Shown here: piece after piece, positions 55,981-61,742 of the stretch
Layout of the letters: every line of letters starts with the position of its first letter
How positions within the stretch are numbered: position 1 is the first letter of the stretch
Notes under the pieces: generated by a model
What the model saw: the letters and a program-made list of their open reading frames with translations, nothing else
Database searches by the model: none
Told to the model about the DNA's origin: nothing
Made by a program: the position numbers and the translations under genes
NCBI RefSeq assembly: GCF_030145815.1
Contig: NZ_JAIXHL010000020.1
Location: 1-64,000 of the forward strand
Direction: 5' to 3'
Length of the DNA: 64,000 nucleotides
From: Sphingomonas sp.
GTDB lineage: Bacteria > Pseudomonadota > Alphaproteobacteria > Sphingomonadales > Sphingomonadaceae

Positions 55981-56733
55981 ATGACCCGTTGGATCGCCGC
56001 TGCGCTGGCTATCAGCTTGTGTCCCGCCGCCGCATCGGCCCAGACCGATGTCCAGTCCGCCGTCGCTGCGCCGGGCCGCCCCGCCGATCAGGTCGCGCTG
56101 GATGCGGGCCGCAAGCCCGCTGAAGTCCTTGCCTTTCTCGGCCTCAAGTCCGGCGATGTCGCTGCGGACATCATGGCCGGAAGCGGCTATTATACCGAGA
56201 TCATGGCCCGCGCCGTTGGGCCGAAGGGCAAGGTGATCGCCGTCGAGCCCGAGCAATTCTATACCGGCCAGCCCAAGGCGATCGCCGCCTGGGACGCGCT
56301 CGAGGCCCGCGCCGCAAATGTGGAACTGGCGGTCGGCCCGTTCGGCACCCTCGCCGCCGCCCCCGCATCGCTCGACTTCACCCTGATGCACCTCGTCTAT
56401 CACGACCTCTATTGGGAGAGCGCCAAGTACAAGGTGCCGCGCGTCGATCCGTCGGCGTTCCTGAAGTCGCTCTTCGCCGCGACCAAGCCGGGCGGGATCG
56501 TCGGAGTGGTCGATCATGTCGGCGCAGCCGGAGACACCCGTGCCATCGTCGATACGCTTCACCGCATCGACCCCGCGGTGATCAAGGCCGATTTCAAGGC
56601 GGCCGGATTCGTGTTGGAGGCCGAAAGTCCGCTGCTCCGCGCGGCGGACGACGATATCGCGAAGCTGGTGTTCGACCCCGCAGTGCGCGGCAAGACCGAT
56701 CGGGTCGTCTATCGATTTCGTAAGCCCGGCTGA
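55981..56733 (+). CDS. Exported SAM-dependent methyltransferase-like protein
   Basis: The 250-residue protein has a signal peptide (IAAALAISLCPAAASAQ) and a Rossmann-type domain with a degenerate SAM motif (VAADIMAGSGYYTEIMARAV), VIAVEPEQF, LDFTLMHLVYHDLYW and KPGGIVGVVDHV. Exported methyltransferase homologues of this kind are common in sphingomonads; whether they have SAM in the periplasm is unclear. Its GGAGG site is buried in a hairpin, pointing to translational control. The stop is followed by about 400 bases holding a structured small element. Confidence 0.75.
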   Translation: MTRWIAAALAISLCPAAASAQTDVQSAVAAPGRPADQVALDAGRKPAEVLAFLGLKSGDVAADIMAGSGYYTEIMARAVGPKGKVIAVEPEQFYTGQPKAIAAWDALEARAANVELAVGPFGTLAAAPASLDFTLMHLVYHDLYWESAKYKVPRVDPSAFLKSLFAATKPGGIVGVVDHVGAAGDTRAIVDTLHRIDPAVIKADFKAAGFVLEAESPLLRAADDDIAKLVFDPAVRGKTDRVVYRFRKPG

Positions 56734-56834
56734 GCGGCGATCTCCGATCTCTTCGCGCCAGACCTCCATCACTCGCGCATTTTTCAAGGCAATACAAGTC
56801 TTGTTCTGTTCCCAATCTTGATTCACAGTCACTC

Positions 56835-56856
56835 GCGTACCCAAATCAGGGTACGC
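56835..56856 (+). promoter_or_regulatory. Perfect 8-bp inverted repeat upstream of the short-peptide gene
   Basis: GCGTACCC and GGGTACGC flank the 6-base spacer AAATCA. It ends 14 bases before the very strong ribosome-binding site at 56871. It may be an operator for a dimeric regulator or a 5' RNA hairpin. Confidence 0.45.
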
Positions 56857-56885
56857 CGTTTCAACAAGCGAAAGGAGGTGATCCG

Positions 56886-56942
56886 ATGTCTCATGGTTCA
56901 GCAGTGAGGTCGGTTCAGTTCGTTCGGGAGACGCGCCGCTAA
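56886..56942 (+). CDS. 18-residue peptide gene with an extreme ribosome-binding site
   Basis: ATG to TAA encodes MSHGSAVRSVQFVRETRR. The AGGAGG core lies 7 bases before the ATG within a 14-nt perfect match to the 16S tail, far stronger than any other site in the window. The peptide is basic at its C-terminus. Size and position followed by RNA structure and a terminator suggest a leader or regulatory peptide rather than an enzyme. I do not recognise it. Confidence 0.5.
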   Translation: MSHGSAVRSVQFVRETRR

Positions 56943-57107
56943 GTATCTGCGTCGGATGGCCGCCGGAGGCGCTCCATCCGATCTGGCGTTCGGGAGGTAT
57001 TCTCCTCCAATCAACGACGCCGCAGATGTGACACGCGGTCCGCATGGTCTCCCGGGCTGGAGCTCTCCGGCCGCTGACCATGTCGGAGGTCACCGGGTGC
57101 CAGAGAT

Positions 57108-57131
57108 GGCCCCGGTGGCCTCTTTCATTTT
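57108..57131 (+). terminator. Probable terminator of the short-peptide transcript
   Basis: GGCC pairs with GGCC around CCGGT, extended by AGAGA/TCTTT with one bulged base, followed by a T-rich TCATTTT. It immediately precedes the stop of the convergent membrane gene. Confidence 0.45.
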
Positions 57132-57694
57132 CAGAGCAGGTAAACGACCAGATAGCGCGCGACGAGCGCCACCATCACCGCGGTGCTCAACCGCTCACCG
57201 CGCACCAGCATCGCCGCAACCATCAGCGCTGCGAGTATCACGGTCAGCACGACGGCGAGTGGTCGCATCAGCAGCCCGGTCATCGCCGGCGTCGCAAGGT
57301 AAAACCCGATCTGGCATGCCAGCAGCGCCAGCATGACGCCCAGCACGATCCGCCGGACGCGAAAGAAATGGCTGTCCAGTTCGCCATGCTCCGCCGGCTC
57401 CCGCGGAAACACCAGATGTGCGGCGAGGTAATAGGCGCTGGCGAACAGGGTGATCGCCATCAATGAATGGCCCGACACGCCGACCACATCCCGCGTCGTC
57501 CACGCTGCCTGCCAGAAGGACAACAGGTCGAGCAGCACGAAGATACCGAGCAGCGGCGTCAGCCACCCGATCCGCACCGTTGCTCCGGGCCGCAACCGCG
57601 CCTCGATCGCCCGGGCCAGCCCGCCCAGCACCTCGACGATCGACAGGCCGAGCAGCAGCCCGAACAGCGCAAAGATGAATTCAAACTCGCTCAT
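57131..57694 (-). CDS. Multi-pass membrane protein, paralogue of the 43713-44303 gene
   Basis: The 187-residue protein starting MSEFEFIFALFGLLLGLSIV has about six helices and shares with its paralogue the EVLGGLARAIE stretch, VRIGWLTPLLGIFVLLDLLSFW, and YYLAAHLVFPREPAEH. The start at 57694 is chosen because it opens the shared motif; an extension to 57730 is less likely. The function is unknown. Confidence 0.65.
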   Translation of the reverse strand: MSEFEFIFALFGLLLGLSIVEVLGGLARAIEARLRPGATVRIGWLTPLLGIFVLLDLLSFWQAAWTTRDVVGVSGHSLMAITLFASAYYLAAHLVFPREPAEHGELDSHFFRVRRIVLGVMLALLACQIGFYLATPAMTGLLMRPLAVVLTVILAALMVAAMLVRGERLSTAVMVALVARYLVVYLL

Positions 57695-57759
57695 GGATTT
57701 TCCCCCGCTACCCACTATCCACGACACCACCGCCCTGTCGAGCGAAAGGCCCGCCGATC

Positions 57760-58350
57760 ATGTCCGACCGCATCCTCGTCCTTTACGGCTCCTACCGCCG
57801 CGACCGTCTGGGCATCCGCCTCGCCCGCTGGCTGAACGCGCAGCTCAATGCGAAAGGCTGCGATGCGGAACTGATCGACGCCAAGGCCATCGACCTCCCG
57901 ATGCTCGACCGGATGTATAAGGAGTATCCGAAAGGCGAGGCGCCCGAGGCGATGGAAGCGCTGGCTACCAAGATCAAGGCAGCGGACGGATTCCTCTTCG
58001 TCACCGGTGAATATAATTGGGGCATGCAGCCCGGCCTCAAGAACCTGACCGACCATTTCCTGGAGGAGTGGTTCTGGCGCCCCGCAGCGATCGCCAGCTA
58101 TTCGGCCGGACGACTGGCCGGCGCGCGGAGCAACTCGATGTGGCACCCGACGCTCAGCGAAATGGGGATGGTCGTCATCTCCTCCACGCTGACGGTGGGC
58201 CAGATCGGCCAGGCGATCGATGCCGACGACCAGCCACAGGGGGAAAACGGGGCCGCGCTCACCCGCGCCTTCCCGCGTTTCGCCGATGATTTTCTATGGT
58301 GGGTCGAAGCGGCAAAGGCCCAGCGTGCGCGCCGCGATCCGCCTTATTAA
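57760..58350 (+). CDS. NADPH-dependent FMN reductase family protein
   Basis: The 196-residue flavodoxin-fold enzyme has an N-terminal phosphate-binding loop RILVLYGSYRRDRLGIRLA and the FMN-contact motif FVTGEYNWGMQPGLKNLTDH typical of the family. Members reduce quinones, azo compounds, chromate or flavins. It would act in the cytoplasm as a homodimer or tetramer. It converges on a 56-residue membrane protein gene, with stops overlapping by two bases. The substrate cannot be read from context. Confidence 0.82.
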   Translation: MSDRILVLYGSYRRDRLGIRLARWLNAQLNAKGCDAELIDAKAIDLPMLDRMYKEYPKGEAPEAMEALATKIKAADGFLFVTGEYNWGMQPGLKNLTDHFLEEWFWRPAAIASYSAGRLAGARSNSMWHPTLSEMGMVVISSTLTVGQIGQAIDADDQPQGENGAALTRAFPRFADDFLWWVEAAKAQRARRDPPY

Positions 58351-58517
58351 GTGAAGTGGAGCAGCAGCCAGATCGACAAAGCGACGACCAGCAACGGCAT
58401 TGCGAGGATCAGCCCGATCACCAGCATCACGCGAACTGCCTGTCGCCGCCCAAACCCCTCGCGCGAACTGGCATAGATCACCCACAACAGCCCGAAGAAC
58501 CCGTTGTTGCGCATCAT
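58347..58517 (-). CDS. 56-residue membrane protein coupled to mutS
   Basis: The ATG at 58517 overlaps the mutS stop (ATGA), a typical translational coupling. The product begins MMRNNGFFGLLWVIYASSRE and carries a second hydrophobic helix (VMLVIGLILAMPLLVVALSI), ending at a TAA at 58347. The hydrophobic pattern and overlap support a real gene. The function is unknown. Confidence 0.55.
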   Translation of the reverse strand: MMRNNGFFGLLWVIYASSREGFGRRQAVRVMLVIGLILAMPLLVVALSIWLLLHFT

Positions 58518-61111
58518 GCGTCACCCAATGCCTTGAGCCGATAGAGCGCGTCCAGCGCCTCGCGCGGGCTCAACGCATCGACGTCCAGCGCCTCCAGCTC
58601 CGCACGCAACGGATCAACGGGAGCGGCTTCCTCCGCCACCATCGCCGCAAACAGCGGCAAATCATCCAGCCCCGCCGCGATCCCGCCCGTCTTCTCGCGC
58701 CCTGCCTCCAGCTTCGCGAGCACCGCCTTGGCCCGGCTGATCGTCATCGGCGGCAGCCCCGCCAGCCGCGCAACGGCCAGGCCATAGCTGCGGTCCGCCG
58801 GCCCCTCCGCGACCTCGTGCAACAGCACCAGATCGCCCTTCCATTCCCGCGCCCGCACATGGTGCAGCGACAGTGCCTCGCACCGTTCCGCCAGCCGGGT
58901 CAGCTCGTGATAATGCGTCGCGAACAGGCAGCGGCAGCGATTATCCTCATGGATCGCCTCGACCACCGCCCAGGCGATGGCAAGGCCGTCATAGGTGCTG
59001 GTCCCGCGCCCAACCTCGTCCAGAATGACGAAGCTGCGCGGCGTCGCCTGCGCCAGGATCGCGGCAGTCTCGACCATCTCGACCATGAAGGTCGATCGCC
59101 CGCGCGCCAGATTGTCCGACGCGCCGACCCGGCTGAACAACCGATCGACCAGCCCCAGCTTCGCGCGCGCCGCCGGGACATAGGCGCCCGCCTGCGCCAG
59201 CACCGCGATCAGCGCATTCTGGCGCAAAAAGGTCGATTTGCCGCCCATGTTCGGCCCGGTGACCAGCCACAGCCGGTTGCGTTCGGACAGCACGCAGTCA
59301 TTCGCCACGAACCGCTCGCCACTCCGCGCCAGTGCCGTCTCCACCACCGGATGCCGCCCGCCCTCGACCTCGAAACAGGCGTGATCCACCAAAGCGGGCC
59401 GGGTCCAGCCACCCTCTGCCGCGCGCTCGGCCAGCCCGGCGGCAACGTCGAGCCGGGCGAGCGCATCGGCGGTGGCCGCAATCGCCTCGCGCGTCGCAAG
59501 TGCAGCGGCGGTTAGATCCTCCAGATGCGCCGCCTCCGCCGCCAGCGCATGCGCGCCGGCCTGCGTCACCTTGATCGCAATCTCGTGCAACTCCGGCGCG
59601 TTGAAGCGCACCACGCCCGCCAGCGTCTGGCGATGGGTGAACCCGCTATCGGCCACCATCAGCGCATCGGCATGTTTTGCCGCCACTTCGATATGATAAC
59701 CGAGCACGCCATTATGCTTGATCTTGAGCGCGGCGATCCCCGTCCGGTCGCGATACTGCGCCTCCAGCGCCGCGATCGCGCGCCGCCCGCCGGCGCCCGC
59801 GTCGCGCAGATCGTCGAGCGCGGCGTCATAGCCCTCGGCGATATACCCGCCATGCGCGGCATCGATTGGCGGGGCGGGGACCAGTGCCCGCTGCAACAGG
59901 TCGATCAGCGCGCCATGCCCGCGCAACTGCGGCGCAAGTTCGGCGAGCAGCGTCGGCGCATCCGCCAGCCGCCCCAATTTCTCCCCCAGCCGCCACGCGC
60001 CATCGAGTCCGTCGCGCAGCTGGCCCAGGTCACGCGGACTGCCGCGCCCGGCGGCGAGCCGCCCCAGCGCGCGGCCGATATCGGGCAGGCTGCGCAGCGT
60101 CCCGCGCACATCCTCACGCAGGCCGGGGTCGTCGTGGAATCGCTGCACCAGATCGAGCCGCGCTTCGATCGCACTGACATCCATCAGCGGCGCGGCCAGA
60201 TCCTGCCCCAGCAGCCGCGCGCCCGCGCCCGTCACCGTCCGGTCGACCGCGTCGAGCAGGCTGCCCTTGCGCATCCCCGACTGGCTCTGCGTCAGCTCCA
60301 GGCTCTCGCGCGTCGCCGCGTCGATCGCCATGCACGCATCCGACCGGGTGATGCGCGGCGGGCGCAGAAAGGGCAGGGCGCCCTTGGCGGTATGGTCGAG
60401 ATAGGCGATCAGCCCACCCGCCGCCGCCAGTGCCGCGCGCCCGAACTGCCCGAACCCGTCCAGCGTCGCTACACCGAACAGCGCCTTGATCCGCGCCTCG
60501 CCCCGACTGCTGTCGAACTCGCCGCGTGGGCGGGTGGTGGTGGCGAGCAATTCCGCCTCGCTCCCCTCCGCCACGACGATCTCGGCCGGGTTGAGCTGCG
60601 CCAGCACCGCGCTCACCGCGTCCGCGCTGCATTCCAGCAGCTCGAACCTACCAGTGGAGATGTCCGCCGCCGCGATCGCGACCTCGCCCCCCGCCTCGCC
60701 GATCGCCGCGCACCAGTTCGCGCTGCGGCTGTCAAGCAATGCCTCTTCGGTCAGCGTGCCGGCAGTAACGACGCGGATGATCGCCCGCGCAACCAACGCC
60801 TTGGACCCGCCGCGCTTCTTCGCCTCCTCCGGCGTTTCGATCTGGTCGGCAATAGCGACGCGATGCCCCGCCTTGATCAGCCGCGCGAGATAGCCTTCCG
60901 CCGAATGCGCCGGCACGCCGCACATCGGAATCTTGTCGCCGCCATGCTCCCCGCGCGACGTCAGCGCGATGTCGAGGACGTTGCTCGCGATCTTCGCATC
61001 GTCGAAGAACAGCTCGAAGAAATCACCCATGCGATAGAACAGCAGGCAGTCCTGCGACTCCGCCTTGAGCGCCAGATATTGCGCCATCATCGGGGTGGGG
61101 GCGGCGGTCAT
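58514..61111 (-). CDS. mutS: DNA mismatch repair protein MutS
   Basis: The 865-residue mismatch sensor has the N-terminal mismatch-binding motif DCLLFYRMGDFFELFFDDA (with the FYE-type Phe), connector and lever domains, Walker A GPNMGGKST, Walker B VILDEVGRGTSTYDG, and a C-terminal dimerisation part. It binds mispairs and recruits MutL. Domain order and length are normal. It is separated by 7 bases from the stop of the ParE-like toxin gene on the same strand, and a small membrane gene is coupled at its end. Confidence 0.96.
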   Translation of the reverse strand: MTAAPTPMMAQYLALKAESQDCLLFYRMGDFFELFFDDAKIASNVLDIALTSRGEHGGDKIPMCGVPAHSAEGYLARLIKAGHRVAIADQIETPEEAKKRGGSKALVARAIIRVVTAGTLTEEALLDSRSANWCAAIGEAGGEVAIAAADISTGRFELLECSADAVSAVLAQLNPAEIVVAEGSEAELLATTTRPRGEFDSSRGEARIKALFGVATLDGFGQFGRAALAAAGGLIAYLDHTAKGALPFLRPPRITRSDACMAIDAATRESLELTQSQSGMRKGSLLDAVDRTVTGAGARLLGQDLAAPLMDVSAIEARLDLVQRFHDDPGLREDVRGTLRSLPDIGRALGRLAAGRGSPRDLGQLRDGLDGAWRLGEKLGRLADAPTLLAELAPQLRGHGALIDLLQRALVPAPPIDAAHGGYIAEGYDAALDDLRDAGAGGRRAIAALEAQYRDRTGIAALKIKHNGVLGYHIEVAAKHADALMVADSGFTHRQTLAGVVRFNAPELHEIAIKVTQAGAHALAAEAAHLEDLTAAALATREAIAATADALARLDVAAGLAERAAEGGWTRPALVDHACFEVEGGRHPVVETALARSGERFVANDCVLSERNRLWLVTGPNMGGKSTFLRQNALIAVLAQAGAYVPAARAKLGLVDRLFSRVGASDNLARGRSTFMVEMVETAAILAQATPRSFVILDEVGRGTSTYDGLAIAWAVVEAIHEDNRCRCLFATHYHELTRLAERCEALSLHHVRAREWKGDLVLLHEVAEGPADRSYGLAVARLAGLPPMTISRAKAVLAKLEAGREKTGGIAAGLDDLPLFAAMVAEEAAPVDPLRAELEALDVDALSPREALDALYRLKALGDA

Positions 61112-61118
61112 TGTGGGA

Positions 61119-61397
61119 TCATTCTTCGATGGGGCGACGCGCGCCGTGGCGGATGCTGAGGATCGACACGGTGTCGTCGACGACCTGGTAACGTAGGATG
61201 TAGGGCGGGACGGTCACGAGTTCGCGGGTGCCATTGCCAGCGGGGCGACCGCGATTGGGAAAGTCGGTCAGACTTTCCCCGGCATTGGCAAACCGCGTGA
61301 GAATGCGTTGCGCTGCGGCCTCATCAAACACGCTGATATAGGTAATGATCAGGTCGAGTTGTTCGAGCGCTTCGCTCGTCCAGTCTATCGTCGCCAT
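61119..61397 (-). CDS. ParE/RelE-superfamily toxin
   Basis: The 92-residue protein has the ParE fold: MATIDWTSEALEQLDLIITY, FANAGESLTDFPNRGRP, then RELVTVPPYILRYQVVDDTVSILSIRHGARRP. The C-terminal RHGARR matches the usual strand of ParE toxins, which poison gyrase. Its start overlaps the antitoxin gene end by 13 bases. It is inserted upstream of mutS, so its stop lies 7 bases from the mutS start and the pair may share transcripts. Confidence 0.85.
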   Translation of the reverse strand: MATIDWTSEALEQLDLIITYISVFDEAAAQRILTRFANAGESLTDFPNRGRPAGNGTRELVTVPPYILRYQVVDDTVSILSIRHGARRPIEE

Positions 61398-61576
61398 TCG
61401 CGCGGCATCGGCTTCCAGTCAGGGGTGCCCCAGGTTCGCAACCAGGCGGCGACCTTTTCGTGGGGAACGACGCGACCGGCAGCGATGTCGGCGCGAGCGC
61501 GCGCGTCCGATGCGGCAATCGCCTCCGCATCCGGTTCGCTGAAAATCTCACGATCATGCTCCATGCCCCGCATCAT
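61385..61576 (-). CDS. Antitoxin of the ParE-type module
   Basis: The 63-residue acidic protein (IFSEPDAEAIAASDARARADIAAGRVVPHEKVAAWLRTWGTP) has the helix and GRVVPHEKV motif seen in short antitoxins paired with ParE toxins. The N-terminus is too short for a classical RHH domain, so repression may need a partner. The start is 61576, or 61564 at MEHDREIF. It overlaps the toxin gene by 13 bases, the usual tight coupling. Confidence 0.75.
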   Translation of the reverse strand: MMRGMEHDREIFSEPDAEAIAASDARARADIAAGRVVPHEKVAAWLRTWGTPDWKPMPREWRR

Positions 61577-61611
61577 ACAAGCTCGCCCAAAGTTTGCCTA
61601 GGTCCGCCTTA

Positions 61612-61629
61612 TGTGCGGAAATTCGCACA
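61612..61629. promoter_or_regulatory. Inverted repeat TGTGCG-N6-CGCACA upstream of the antitoxin gene
   Basis: Perfect 6-base arms with a GAAATT centre lie about 36 bases before the antitoxin start and 114 bases before maeB. The position fits an autoregulatory operator of the toxin-antitoxin pair; binding is untested. Confidence 0.4.
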
Positions 61630-61742
61630 ATATGCCGGACCTGTGCCGCACAATCCACGGATTCGATCGCATTCCCCAGCGTCAAGGCGCGTTGCAATCC
61701 GCGCCCGCTCGCCCCTAAAGGGAAGCCGACCGGGAGAGCGAA

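Larger units (their letters stand above)
56871..57131 (+). ncRNA. Structured leader or small RNA encoding an 18-residue peptide
   Basis: It starts with AAAGGAGGTGATCC, complementary over 14 nt to the conserved 16S rRNA 3' end, then the peptide gene, then a folded region. ATCTGC (56945-56950) can pair with GCAGAT (57022-57027), enclosing a GTCGGATGG/CCATCCGAT hairpin (about 56951-56981) and a GGAGG/CCTCC hairpin (56993-57008). The same CTCCTCC could instead pair with the ribosome-binding site, giving two exclusive states. A terminator follows near 57108. The limits are my estimate. Confidence 0.45.

Noticed and set aside
55933..57093. 386-codon minus-strand frame opposite the methyltransferase and short-peptide element
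   Set aside because: The plus strand has a signal peptide and Rossmann motifs in this region; the minus frame shows no fold and would run through the candidate RNA element.
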